A DNA stretch of 64,000 nucleotides from CAZUZS01 sp964624795. Lineage in GTDB: Bacteria > Calditrichota > Calditrichia > RBG-13-44-9. Positions 8,733 to 17,454 of the stretch are shown in pieces. Positions within the stretch are counted from its first letter, which is position 1; each line of letters starts with the position of its first letter. A program made the translations under genes and the position numbers. Under the pieces are notes generated by a model. The model searched no databases. It worked only from the letters and a program-made list of their open reading frames with translations, and was not told where the DNA came from. The DNA lies in assembly GCA_964624795.1 (NCBI GenBank), contig CAZUZS010000012.1, positions 16,632-80,631 of the forward strand. The letters run 5' to 3'.

Positions 8733-10216
8733 TTTTTGCCAATCTGTTCACCCTTCTCCCGCTCATTATTTTGGCCGCTACGCCGGTTGTGGCAATGCTG
8801 GTGATCGCCATTTATCGCAGCCACCTGTTGACGGTTCTCCTAACACTTCTCGGATTGTTGCTGGCATTTATCGCCATCCCGTGGACCTACAGCATCGGGA
8901 TTCGCCAGGTTACCCCGCTGCTAAACCTGGACGGGTACGCACTTTTTTACATCGGGCTTTCATTAGCCGCCGCTTTCGCGGTAGCGGTGTTGTCTTACGG
9001 CTACCTGGAAAATCGGGAAGGCCGGAAGGAAGAATACTACCTGCTGCTTTTATTAGCTACGCTGGGCTCATCGGTTTTGGCGGCCAGCACTCACTTCGCC
9101 TCGTTCTTCCTGGGTTTGGAAGTGCTCAGCGTTTCGCTCTACGCCCTTGTTTCCTACCAGCGCACCAATGAAAACGCCATTGAGGCGGGGATAAAATACC
9201 TGGTGCTGGCGGCAACGTCATCGGCAATCCTGCTGTTTGGCATGGCACTGATTTACTCGCAGGTAGGAACCATGGAGTTCGCTTTCATCGCATCCCGGTT
9301 GGCTACCTACCAGGTTAACCAAGTCGTGCTTTTGGCCGGTTTTGCGCTGGTGATTTCCGGCATCGGATTCAAACTGGCAGTTGTTCCATTCCACATGTGG
9401 ACGCCGGATGTTTACCAGGGCGCATCGGCACCGATTAGCGGTTTCATCGCCTCGGTTTCGAAGGGCGGCATGTTCGCACTGTTGTTCCGGCTCTTCATCG
9501 AATTCAATATTTACCGGCACCATACGTTGATGTTGATTTTCACGGTCATCGCCATCGCCTCCATGTTTGGCGGCAACCTGCTGGCCCTGCTGCAGCAGAA
9601 TGTAAAACGGATTTTGGCCTACTCGTCCATCGCCCACCTGGGATACCTGCTGGTGGCATTTTTGGCGGGCGGCAATACCGGGGTGGAGGCCGCCACTTTT
9701 TACTGGGTAACCTATTTTATCACGATTATCGCGGCATTCGGAATCGTTACGATTCTTTCCACCGGCGAAAGAGAGGCAGAAAGCATCGAAGACTACCGCG
9801 GGCTGATGTGGGAGCGTCCCTGGCTCACCTTCGTTTTTACGGTTGTGCTGCTATCGCTTTCCAGCATCCCGCTAACTGCCGGATTTATCGGAAAATTTTA
9901 TGTGATCGCCGCCGGCATCAAATCATCCTTGTGGGCGCTGGTGCTGATAATTGTGGTGAACAGCGCAATCGGCTTGTATTACTACCTAAGAATTATCGTT
10001 GTGATGTATTCGCCGCCAGCCGGGGAAGAAAATGCCGCTTCATCGCTGCTGCCGTCCAACTCTTCAATTTCCCTGAGCGGAAGTTTTACTTTGGCGGCGC
10101 TGACCGTTTTTCTCATCTGGTTTGGCGTTTACCCCACCGGCATCCTTGCAATGATAAAGGTGATGGTAGCCACATTGACGTATTCAGTCCTCCCGGCTCA
10201 CGTCGGTTTGTTTTAA
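8729..10216 (+). CDS. nuoN: NADH-quinone oxidoreductase subunit N (antiporter-like)
   Basis: This is the third antiporter-like proton-pumping subunit and the last gene of the nuo operon. The 495 residues form about 14 helices. Glu131 in FLGLEVLSVSLYALVSYQRT is the conserved channel glutamate, and KLAVVPFHMWTPDVYQGASA carries the lysine and broken helix. The start overlaps nuoM as ATGA. The neighbouring gene downstream is convergent, so the operon ends here. The complete order visible is G-H-I-J-K-L-M-N; nuoA-F would have to lie before the window. Confidence 0.98.
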   Translation: MIFANLFTLLPLIILAATPVVAMLVIAIYRSHLLTVLLTLLGLLLAFIAIPWTYSIGIRQVTPLLNLDGYALFYIGLSLAAAFAVAVLSYGYLENREGRKEEYYLLLLLATLGSSVLAASTHFASFFLGLEVLSVSLYALVSYQRTNENAIEAGIKYLVLAATSSAILLFGMALIYSQVGTMEFAFIASRLATYQVNQVVLLAGFALVISGIGFKLAVVPFHMWTPDVYQGASAPISGFIASVSKGGMFALLFRLFIEFNIYRHHTLMLIFTVIAIASMFGGNLLALLQQNVKRILAYSSIAHLGYLLVAFLAGGNTGVEAATFYWVTYFITIIAAFGIVTILSTGEREAESIEDYRGLMWERPWLTFVFTVVLLSLSSIPLTAGFIGKFYVIAAGIKSSLWALVLIIVVNSAIGLYYYLRIIVVMYSPPAGEENAASSLLPSNSSISLSGSFTLAALTVFLIWFGVYPTGILAMIKVMVATLTYSVLPAHVGLF

Positions 10217-10275
10217 TTCTGACTGCTTTTGCTAACGCGAATTTAAGCATCCCCATGTTTCCATCATTTTGGACC

Positions 10276-10306
10276 AAAAAAAATCCCGGCCTCTCAGCCG
10301 GGATTT
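10276..10306 (-). terminator. rho-independent terminator between nuoN and the TPR gene
   Basis: AAATCCCGGC (10281-10290) pairs with GCCGGGATTT (10297-10306) around a six-base loop. Eight A on the plus strand (10276-10283) give a T-run after the stem on the minus strand, so it best terminates the minus-strand TPR gene. The stem could also slow plus-strand transcription coming from nuoN. Confidence 0.8.
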
Positions 10307-10334
10307 ATCAAATCAAATAGCGTACGGTGCTCGC

Positions 10335-11102
10335 TCAGGTTAGCTTTTTCAGCCGTTCCTTTGCTTCCTTTTTGTGCTTGGGATCTTCCCAATTGTTAAC
10401 AGGCAATTCTTCTACCTTTTTGTATTCTTCAATTGCTTTTTCCTTCTCGCCCATATCCTCGTAGGTAACTCCCAATTGGTAATAATTATTAATAAAGCCC
10501 GGATTTAGCTCGATTGCCTTTTGGAAATCTTTCACTGCATTTTCCAGTGAGGCTCCTTTAGGGATCCCACCAAGAAAGATATTGGCAAATTTCTTTTCAA
10601 TCCAGCTCAGGGTTGCCATCTTGCGATTCCAGCGACCGAGCACATGCCAGGCAAGGTAATCGTTGGGATCCAGCTCAATCGCTTTTTCTACCTCCGCCTT
10701 CACATCTTTGGACATCTGCACGCGCTCCTTTGCTCCGGCATCCAGCGCTACTCTTCCCAGCGCAATAGAGAGATAAACATGGCCCTTCTCCCCGTCCGGA
10801 TTCAATTTAATGGCATCCCGTGAGAGTTCTTCACCCTTCTTGAAGAAACGAGCCCGTTCGTCTTTCTTCTCCAACGCTTCGCCCATATCCAGGTAGGCGC
10901 GCGCCAATCTCCAGGTCGCTTCATAATCGGTGGAATCCATTTGCTTCGCTTTTGTGTAGAATTCCGCCGCTGCCTTGTTATTGAACGCCTTGTACGCTGA
11001 ATCGCCTTGGGCAATCAATTCGGTAACTGCCGTCTGATCCTGCCCAAAAGCCAGGCAGACAATAATTAAAAGGAATAACAAGAATCCTGTTCTCGGAATC
11101 AT
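10335..11102 (-). CDS. secreted tetratricopeptide-repeat protein
   Basis: A 255-residue protein with an N-terminal signal peptide (hydrophobic residues 6-20 ending at FGQ) and four to five helical TPR units. Examples are AAAEFYTKAKQMDSTDYEA, VEKAIELDPNDYLAWHVLGR and FQKAIELNPGFINNYYQLG, followed by EKAIEEYKKVEELPVN. TPR arrays mediate protein-protein contacts; no enzymatic motif is present. The central part resembles the TPR region of the RMDN (regulator of microtubule dynamics) family, which has bacterial members, but that is only a resemblance by eye. AGGAGG sits before the ATG at 11102. It is likely monocistronic, with a terminator at its 3' end. Confidence 0.85.
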   Translation of the reverse strand: MIPRTGFLLFLLIIVCLAFGQDQTAVTELIAQGDSAYKAFNNKAAAEFYTKAKQMDSTDYEATWRLARAYLDMGEALEKKDERARFFKKGEELSRDAIKLNPDGEKGHVYLSIALGRVALDAGAKERVQMSKDVKAEVEKAIELDPNDYLAWHVLGRWNRKMATLSWIEKKFANIFLGGIPKGASLENAVKDFQKAIELNPGFINNYYQLGVTYEDMGEKEKAIEEYKKVEELPVNNWEDPKHKKEAKERLKKLT

Positions 11103-11453
11103 TTTGGCCTCCTACATTTGTTTGAGTAATTATTTATGCCCTGCACAAGAATTGGCGATAACTTCTATCGTTGAGGAGTTTGAGTCAAGTTAAACAAAGA
11201 TCCTATTATTACTGGAATCAGGTTACAAAGCCTGTTCTGCAAAAGAAAAGCCTATAATAGTACAAATTTCCGGCATAAAATGCTACAACTAATTCGCGGA
11301 AGAAGCATGGCGCTTTCGGAAATTGGCATGGAAAAGTCGCCGGGCAAAACGGCATTGTGGATTACCCTTTTGTCTCTTTATTTTCCCTACAGATGGATTT
11401 CTTTATTCGCCTTAGCCTAAGCCTCAGCCTACACTTCACATTTCACATCAGCA
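11103..11453. other. intergenic region without a supported gene
   Basis: These 351 bases hold the upstream region of the TPR gene and the 3' flank of the baeRF gene. The stretch CGCCTTAGCCTAAGCCTCAG at about 11409-11428 is a short imperfect tandem of AGCCTNA-like units. I see no RNA gene or coding fragment. Confidence 0.4.
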
Positions 11454-12605
11454 CTAGTACCGGAAAACCGCCGCGATGGGCGAATTGACCGGCATATTAT
11501 CCGATTCATATCCGTAAACCGTTCCATCATGGACTATCGTATGAACCGCCGCAAAATCGAGCAGATCTTCATAGCCCATTTCCTTTTTGTCATAGATTTT
11601 CACACCATGGGTATTTGGATCAAATTGTCCCCATCTTTGCAGATGAATATCGACAAACAGGGATTCCACTTTTCCGCTGTACGCGGCGGCAACAATTTCT
11701 TCCATATTGTTCGACGCTTTGCCCTTTCCCAGCAGATCCCGATAGCGGGCAATAGCGGCATTTTGTTCGGCCGAAAAAGCAGGCCCTACTGTTTCCCATG
11801 CCAACTGTGACAATCGGCCCGGTTCCAAAGCCTGCGGATCCTTCTCAATGCCTGCCTCAATGAGATGCGAATAAGAACTCGCTTTCCGGTAAATGGGCTG
11901 AAGGTATTCCAGACCGGCCAGAACCAGTGGGGCATTCTGGTTGTTCAAATAACTGCGAACACCCTTATCCACCATTCGGAAAAATTCCAGAATCTGCTTT
12001 TTATCATCCTCGATTCCGGTTCCATGGCCGTGAAACATTACGGTACGGCCGCCTTCGTGGGGCGTGGATTCAGTATGAAATTGGTATTGCCGTTCCAGGT
12101 CGTCATATTTTAGCGCCTCTTCCAGGCTTTTGGGAACATCCGGCAGCTCAATTTCACGGACGCTGAACCGCGAAGCCTGGTAAAATTTCAAGTTCTTCTT
12201 ATCCAGCGCCAGAATGAAATACAATCCGTCATTGCTTAAGACAGGAAGCAGCGGTTTCAGATAAAATCCGCGATTGACAATGACCAGTTCTGCAAATGTA
12301 TAGGGTAAACGGTAATAAATAAAATTCTCCGAAGATAGAAAAAGTGTCAATCCATCGCTCTGGTGGTTCCAGAAAAAATTGTCCTCCAAAAGGGCTAATG
12401 CCGGTTTGAGCATTTGATTCACTTCACGCTCCTTAAAATCGTTCTCTAACAGCTCCTCCCCGGCACGCTTCAGAAGATTTTTAAATCGGATTGGATCCTG
12501 CCGCACTTCCTGCCCGGCGCGATGAGTGGGCATGTATAATGAAACACACGGTTCCGGTTTCTGATTGATTAATTGCTCCAATACATCCTTTAACGGGTTA
12601 TTCAT
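11454..12605 (-). CDS. baeRF family 3-like protein (eRF1/Pelota-related fold)
   Basis: A 383-residue cytosolic protein. The opening CVSLYMPTHRAGQEVRQDPI and the following RFKNLLKRAGEELLEND match what I know of the bacterial archaeo-eukaryotic release factor (baeRF) family 3, proteins related to eRF1/Pelota and thought to act at the ribosome. The C-terminal half has an L7Ae/eRF1 domain-3-like look, with LFVDIHLQRWGQFD and DLLDFAAVHTIVHDGTVYGY. A GGQ peptide-release motif is not seen, so release activity should not be assumed. The ATG at 12605 was chosen over a TTG one codon upstream because AGGAGG is well placed. It lies 242 bases downstream of trkA, so it may be separately transcribed. Confidence 0.8.
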   Translation of the reverse strand: MNNPLKDVLEQLINQKPEPCVSLYMPTHRAGQEVRQDPIRFKNLLKRAGEELLENDFKEREVNQMLKPALALLEDNFFWNHQSDGLTLFLSSENFIYYRLPYTFAELVIVNRGFYLKPLLPVLSNDGLYFILALDKKNLKFYQASRFSVREIELPDVPKSLEEALKYDDLERQYQFHTESTPHEGGRTVMFHGHGTGIEDDKKQILEFFRMVDKGVRSYLNNQNAPLVLAGLEYLQPIYRKASSYSHLIEAGIEKDPQALEPGRLSQLAWETVGPAFSAEQNAAIARYRDLLGKGKASNNMEEIVAAAYSGKVESLFVDIHLQRWGQFDPNTHGVKIYDKKEMGYEDLLDFAAVHTIVHDGTVYGYESDNMPVNSPIAAVFRY

Positions 12606-12850
12606 CAATGCATCCTCCTGTGGATATAAGCTAATTCTATTATCCTTCTTTCATCTCTTGCCTACCTTTTATATGCAGCGAACATCAATAAATGTTTCTT
12701 TTTCCTGTTATTTTTTCAGAATTCCCGGACTTGCTTTCTCGGCCACGAATTGCGCTATCGGCAATTTCACAAGGAAAGGAAATGCGCTGAATAAACGCCT
12801 CCCATCCTCTTCATAATTTCGAGGAGTGGTTCCGGATCTCAATTGGCCGT

Positions 12851-13504
12851 TTACTCCTCAACCAGCACATCTTTCACCTTGTTCAGGACATCTTCGTTTT
12901 CAACAAGAATGAGAAGCTGGTCATCGTCTTTCAGTTTGACCCCGCTGCGCGGAATAAGAATGCTGTCCTCCCGCATCAAAGCCACAAAATGAGCGCCGTC
13001 CGGCAGGCTGATATCCGAGAGGTGCTTTCCAGCTCCCTTGCCGGCAGCCATTTCCACCAGGCGCAAACCGCCGCGGGCAACCATTGAAAAATTTACGCGG
13101 TCGAAACCGTAAATAGCAGACAGGATTTCGGCAGCGGCGGAGATTTTGGGCGCAATTATTTTGCGCACCCCAATAGCCTGGCAGGCTGAGCGCAGGCCGA
13201 CCCCATTCAGCTTGACAATGATTTTATCCACCTTAAGATTGTGGCCCAGCATGGCGATGACGGTATTTAGCGGATCGGAGCCGGTGGTTGCAATCAATGC
13301 ATCAGCTTCCGAAAGCTGTGCTTTTTTTAGAATCTCCGGATTGGTTCCGTCGCCGTTCAAAACCAGGGCATCCATTTCCGCTGCCAGCTCGTCGCAGCGT
13401 TTCTCATCAACATCGACCAGCACCAGCTCGTTTTTCTCACGTCTTGCCAGATAATGCGCCAATTCCAGCCCGATGTCCCCTACTCCTACAATCACAACTC
13501 TCAT
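12851..13504 (-). CDS. trkA: Trk/Ktr potassium uptake regulatory subunit TrkA
   Basis: This is the cytosolic gating subunit of a Trk/Ktr potassium transporter. The 217 residues comprise an RCK-N Rossmann domain (GVGDIG with G7, G9 and G12, and acidic D31/D33 that favour NAD(H) or ATP ribose binding) and a C-terminal TrkA_C domain (about 135-215). It carries a single RCK unit, so it is KtrA-like in size and not the double-unit E. coli TrkA. AAGGAG precedes the ATG. The start overlaps the stop of the channel gene by four bases (ATGA), so the two subunits are co-translated. Confidence 0.93.
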   Translation of the reverse strand: MRVVIVGVGDIGLELAHYLARREKNELVLVDVDEKRCDELAAEMDALVLNGDGTNPEILKKAQLSEADALIATTGSDPLNTVIAMLGHNLKVDKIIVKLNGVGLRSACQAIGVRKIIAPKISAAAEILSAIYGFDRVNFSMVARGGLRLVEMAAGKGAGKHLSDISLPDGAHFVALMREDSILIPRSGVKLKDDDQLLILVENEDVLNKVKDVLVEE

Positions 13505-14934
13505 TTTTTTCTCCTTTTTGATATCCAGACTGCCGGGTAAAAGACCACCAGAACCGGCAGTATTTCAAGCCGCCCCGCCCACATATCGATAATTAAAATA
13601 ATTTTCAAAAAAACCGGAAGCGATGCCGAGGTGACGCCGCTTGATAACCCGACTGTGCCCAGGGCTGATACACTGTCAAATAATGAATTCGTCAGGCCAA
13701 ATCCATAAAGAGAGAAGAAAAAAACCGATGCGCAAATCAAACCCAGATACGCGGCAAAGAATCCGAATATTTGTTTCAATTCCTTTTCCGGGATGACCAT
13801 ATCGCCGTATTTGATGGGTAATTTCGCTTCTTCCGGTAAAAGCGCTCTGGATAAGAGCCACCGCACCAGGCGGAACATCACCAGAATGCGAAAGAGCTTC
13901 AGCCCGCCGGCGGTAGAACCGGCTGAGCCCCCGATTAGCATTAGCAAAATTGTCACCCACAAAATTTCTTTCGGCCAGGATGAAGGATGAATAAGGCTGA
14001 AACCAGTGGTGGTCATGGCTGTGGCTGCATGGAAAATGCTGGGAACAATCATTTTTGTACGGAAACCCCACACTCCCCAGAAAACCAGAGAAGCAGCTGC
14101 AATAAAAATCAGCAGGTAGCGAAACTGCAAATCCCTGAAAAATCTCCGGAAGCCACGGTGCCGCAGCAGATAATATGAGGGAAAACCAATCGCTCCCGAA
14201 ATCATAAAAAGAACCACCAGCAGGTGGATAACGGTGCCTGAATAATACCCCATGCTGTTGCCCTGCGCCGCAAAACCGCCGGTGGAAACAGTGGCAAAAA
14301 TATTCAGCATGGCGTCGAAAGGCCCCATCCCGGCGGCGACAAAAGCCCCGTATCCCAAAATAGTCAGGGTAAGATAGACGGTCAGAACAATGCGGGCAGT
14401 CGCCTTTACATCGCCCACCAGCTTTTCCTCGCCGAACTCAGAGGTGTACAATTGGAAAGCGCTTCTGCCGGGCCCCGCCAGGACGACCAGGGTCATGACG
14501 ATAATTCCGGCGCCGCCCAGCCACTGGCTGTAGGCCCGAAAAAAAAGCAGCGAACTCGGCAACTGTTCGGCGTTTACAACAGTCAAACCGGTAGTGGTGA
14601 AACCGGACATCGATTCGAAAAAACCATCTACAAACGACAGTTCAGGGAGAAATGCCAACGCCCCAAACAGCGCAAACAGAAGGTACGCCAGGGCAGTGAC
14701 CACCAGCGCCTCTTTGCCGGATAAATTCACTTCTTCGAAAAGGGAAGCCAGCCTTCCCAGAAGGTAATTCCCGGCCGCCAGGCCGCCAAAAATAAAGCTG
14801 TAGATAAATTCCCCGGCAGCCAGCGACATAATCAGGGGGACAACGAAAATGATTCCCAGCAGCCGCAGGATGAGCCCCAGGTTTGCGGCAATCGCCCGAT
14901 AATTGACCGGCTGAATATAGCGAATCCATGGCAT
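13501..14934 (-). CDS. trkH: Trk/Ktr potassium transporter membrane subunit TrkH
   Basis: This is the potassium-translocating subunit of the Trk/Ktr system. The 477 residues are mostly membrane-embedded and show the repeated helix-P-loop-helix pattern. The first filter segment is SMSGFTTTGLTVV (near residue 115), and later loops are NIFATVSTGGFAAQG, HAATAMTTTGFSL and DSVSALGTVGLSSG, each with the filter glycine. It overlaps trkA and would work with it in K+ accumulation during osmotic upshift. Its ATG lies only four bases after a coding remnant of a P-type ATPase. Confidence 0.93.
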   Translation of the reverse strand: MPWIRYIQPVNYRAIAANLGLILRLLGIIFVVPLIMSLAAGEFIYSFIFGGLAAGNYLLGRLASLFEEVNLSGKEALVVTALAYLLFALFGALAFLPELSFVDGFFESMSGFTTTGLTVVNAEQLPSSLLFFRAYSQWLGGAGIIVMTLVVLAGPGRSAFQLYTSEFGEEKLVGDVKATARIVLTVYLTLTILGYGAFVAAGMGPFDAMLNIFATVSTGGFAAQGNSMGYYSGTVIHLLVVLFMISGAIGFPSYYLLRHRGFRRFFRDLQFRYLLIFIAAASLVFWGVWGFRTKMIVPSIFHAATAMTTTGFSLIHPSSWPKEILWVTILLMLIGGSAGSTAGGLKLFRILVMFRLVRWLLSRALLPEEAKLPIKYGDMVIPEKELKQIFGFFAAYLGLICASVFFFSLYGFGLTNSLFDSVSALGTVGLSSGVTSASLPVFLKIILIIDMWAGRLEILPVLVVFYPAVWISKRRKK

Positions 14935-14938
14935 AATT

Positions 14939-15097
14939 TTAGGCCGCCATTTTTCTTTTTGAATGAATTTCTTTTACCGGCTGTCCCACTAACAACGGCA
15001 GCAGGCTCATTCCAATAATCACCATCCAGCCCCGGAAACCGGGATTGAAAATATGCAAAATATCGGCAAACTCAGGAAGGTACACAGTAATGTGCAA
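14939..15097 (-). pseudogene. 3' remnant of a cation-transporting P-type ATPase
   Basis: The minus strand encodes 52 codons ending TAA at 14939 and preceded in frame by TAG at 15098-15100, with no start codon at the beginning. The translation includes LHITVYLPEFADILHIFNPG and FRGWMVIIGMSLLPLLVGQP. It looks like the last helices of a calcium-type (P2) ATPase, whose C termini commonly read as LQ..VVYLPF...LHT and end in a hydrophobic helix. Its stop is four bases from the trkH start, as in an operon. The rest of the ATPase, about 800 codons, is absent. Family assignment is by eye; decay or deletion is the simplest explanation. Confidence 0.55.
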
Positions 15098-15524
15098 CTA
15101 TTCAGTGCACATCCCCATGCCCTCAGAGATTTATATTGATTTCGTTTCGGAAAATCGGCGCGCTATTTTATTTCCGCAACAGATAATGCTCCCTCCTCAC
15201 ACAAAAACCAGATTTTTAAACAAATAAACTCTACTCCCCTTCACGCGCTGGTTTGGTGCTTGTCGATTTCAGTCTTAAGTTCAGAGGCGCATGTTAAGTG
15301 TTTTTTTAAGCCCAGGATATTCCACCGCTCTATTTAATGCCTTCCAAATCGATGCCATCTTCTTGCCGAAGTCTGTTGCCATTCACCCGGGCGCTTTTCG
15401 ACAATTTCCCACCGGGAGAATGCGAATCCAGCCGGGGGATGTCAAATTTATTCGGCCATGTCTAACTCTTCCGAACAATCTGACCCTGTTTTTTGGGGCT
15501 ATCAATAAAATCACGGGTGTTTTT
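15098..15524. other. intergenic region, possible micro-ORF only
   Basis: No gene is supported. On the minus strand a 33-codon frame at 15281-15382 reads protein-like (MATDFGKKMASIWKALNRAV at its start) but lacks a ribosome-binding site. It may be a fragment of a lost gene. Confidence 0.3.
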
Positions 15525-15848
15525 TCAGGACATAAATTTCATCTTCGAATCGATCGACTCCCTTAAATTCCCAAATCTATCCATAACGTTGTCAACAACA
15601 GATTCAGTATTTTTTCGGACTTTTTCAAATTGCTTCTCAGTATCCTTGATGAATCTTTCCGTTTTTTTCTGAACATTTTCTGCCTGTGCTTCGGCTTCTT
15701 TGAAAAGCCTGGAAGATTTCCTTTGAATATCTTTGCGCATTTTTTTGCCCGATTTGGGAGCATACAGCAGTGTTACTGCCGTGGCTGCCAGTCCTCCAAC
15801 CAGCAGGCCTTCTGCGAATCCTATTCCGAGTGATTTACCGTTTTTCAT
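15525..15848 (-). CDS. YtxH-domain protein
   Basis: A 107-residue protein with one N-terminal membrane helix (about residues 9-28, GFAEGLLVGGLAATAVTLLY) followed directly by APKSGKKMRKDIQ, the signature YtxH junction. A long charged, heptad-like coiled tail follows (residues 35-100). YtxH proteins are small general-stress or membrane-associated proteins of unknown mechanism. The tail resembles LEA/apolipoprotein-type amphipathic helices. GGAGGTG lies before the ATG. It is likely monocistronic. Confidence 0.8.
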   Translation of the reverse strand: MKNGKSLGIGFAEGLLVGGLAATAVTLLYAPKSGKKMRKDIQRKSSRLFKEAEAQAENVQKKTERFIKDTEKQFEKVRKNTESVVDNVMDRFGNLRESIDSKMKFMS

Positions 15849-16019
15849 TTTACACCTCCGTTATTTATTTTAATTATGCTAAAAACTCCAGTTATTTTTA
15901 CATCGCAACGCGCCAAAAGTTTTGCTATTTACAGCAGATTTACCTCATGGCCGGGTTTTAATTTTCTTTCAACCGGACTTGGCGCACTGTCGGCCGAAAC
16001 GCGGATATCCGATTTTACG

Positions 16020-17447
16020 TCATCCTCCCCCCAGGCATTGCAGCGCTGCCTGTGCTGCATGATATCCGCACATACCGTGCACCCCGCCGCCCGGCGGAGT
16101 GGAAGATGAGCAGAGGTAGATGCCATCCGCCGGAGTCGAATAAGGAGACAGGCGAATGGCTGGCCGTGTGAAAAGCTGGCGCCAATTCTGAATACCGCCG
16201 TTGATATCGCCGCCGACATAATTGGGATTGTATCGCTCCAGATCCTGTGCCGTCATCGTATGCCGGGACAGGATCAAATTACGGAAACCGGGGGCGAATC
16301 GCTCCACCTGCTTTTCAATGCGCTCAGTCATATCCATCATTGAGCCATTGGGAACATGGCAATACGCCCAGGCGGTATGTTTTTCAGCCGGCGCCCTGCT
16401 GGAATCGAAAACACTCGGCTGCGCAAATATCACAAACGGTTTCTGCGGATGCTCTCCATTCCACACAGCCCTCTCAGCTCTGGCGATCTCGTCGATGCTG
16501 CCACCCAGGTGCAGGGTGCCGGCATTTCGGCACTTTTCAGGACGGAATGGCGCCGGCTCGCTGAGCGCCCAGTCAATTTTAAACGCCCCCATACCGTACC
16601 GGTAATTTTCAAGCTGATGGCGGTAGCGATCCGCGAATTTCTCTCCCGCAATTTTCAGCAACTGCCGGGGGCCGACATCCAGAAGAACTGCCCGGTGCGC
16701 CGGAAGATCTTCCAGCGAATTGACATAACGCCCGGTTTCAATTTCCCCGCCCTGCGAAAGGAGATATCCGGACAGTGCATCCGCCAGCTTTTGCGAGCCG
16801 CCCCGCGGCAAAGGCCAGTTGAACACATGTCCTAATATGTTCAGCACCAGCGCAATCCCGGCGGTGACGGGCTGCTCCAGGGGCAGCATGGAATGAGCGG
16901 CCAGCCCGGCGATGAAAGATCGCGCGGTGTTCCCCCGGAAATGGCGGGCCGCAAAGCCTTCCGCTGAATGCACGGCATGCCGGGCGAACCGGAATACCGC
17001 CAGCGGATTATCCGGCAGCCGAAACGGCCCTAGGATGTCCGGTGCAAACTTTTCCCACCTGGCGGCCAGCGGCTTTACCAGCCTTTCATACACGCCGGCA
17101 TCTTCGCCTAATGTGGACGCAGTTTCTTCAATAGATTCCAGGAGCACGGCCGCGCTGCCGTCATCGAATGGATGCGCCATCGCTGCGGGCGGATAAATCC
17201 ACTCCACGCCGTGCCGCGACAATGGAAGCGTGCGGAAAAAGGGGGAGCCGGCGGCCAGAGGATGAACCGCCGAACAAATGTCGTGCACAAAGCCGGGCAG
17301 CGTGAGTTCGGCGGAGCGCATTCCGCCGCCCACCGTTTCGGAGCCTTCCAGCACCCTTACCGAACAGCCGGCTTGTGCCAGGCAAATGGCGGCCGCCAGC
17401 CCATTGGGGCCGGAGCCGACAACAAGTGCGTCGTATCGGGCAGGCAT
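16020..17447 (-). CDS. FAD-dependent oxidoreductase, phytoene-desaturase/PYROXD2-like
   Basis: A 475-residue flavoprotein. The N-terminal dinucleotide-binding motif GSGPNG (residues 11-16) is followed by LEGSETVGGGMRS, the RG-type second flavin contact of the amine oxidase/CrtI superfamily. The C terminus has the matching flavin-binding stretch DGIYLCSSSTPPGGGVHGMC. The pattern is closest to the PYROXD2/carotenoid-isomerase-like group, whose bacterial substrates are unknown. No carotenoid synthesis genes are nearby, so a desaturase role is not assumed. The start lies seven bases after the stop of the Rieske reductase gene, so both are probably one operon. Confidence 0.8.
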   Translation of the reverse strand: MPARYDALVVGSGPNGLAAAICLAQAGCSVRVLEGSETVGGGMRSAELTLPGFVHDICSAVHPLAAGSPFFRTLPLSRHGVEWIYPPAAMAHPFDDGSAAVLLESIEETASTLGEDAGVYERLVKPLAARWEKFAPDILGPFRLPDNPLAVFRFARHAVHSAEGFAARHFRGNTARSFIAGLAAHSMLPLEQPVTAGIALVLNILGHVFNWPLPRGGSQKLADALSGYLLSQGGEIETGRYVNSLEDLPAHRAVLLDVGPRQLLKIAGEKFADRYRHQLENYRYGMGAFKIDWALSEPAPFRPEKCRNAGTLHLGGSIDEIARAERAVWNGEHPQKPFVIFAQPSVFDSSRAPAEKHTAWAYCHVPNGSMMDMTERIEKQVERFAPGFRNLILSRHTMTAQDLERYNPNYVGGDINGGIQNWRQLFTRPAIRLSPYSTPADGIYLCSSSTPPGGGVHGMCGYHAAQAALQCLGGG

Positions 17448-17454
17448 GGCAAAC

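Noticed and set aside
16222..16835. Plus-strand frames opposite the PYROXD2-like gene
   Set aside because: Several overlapping short frames in different phases, as expected for shadows in a GC-rich coding region.
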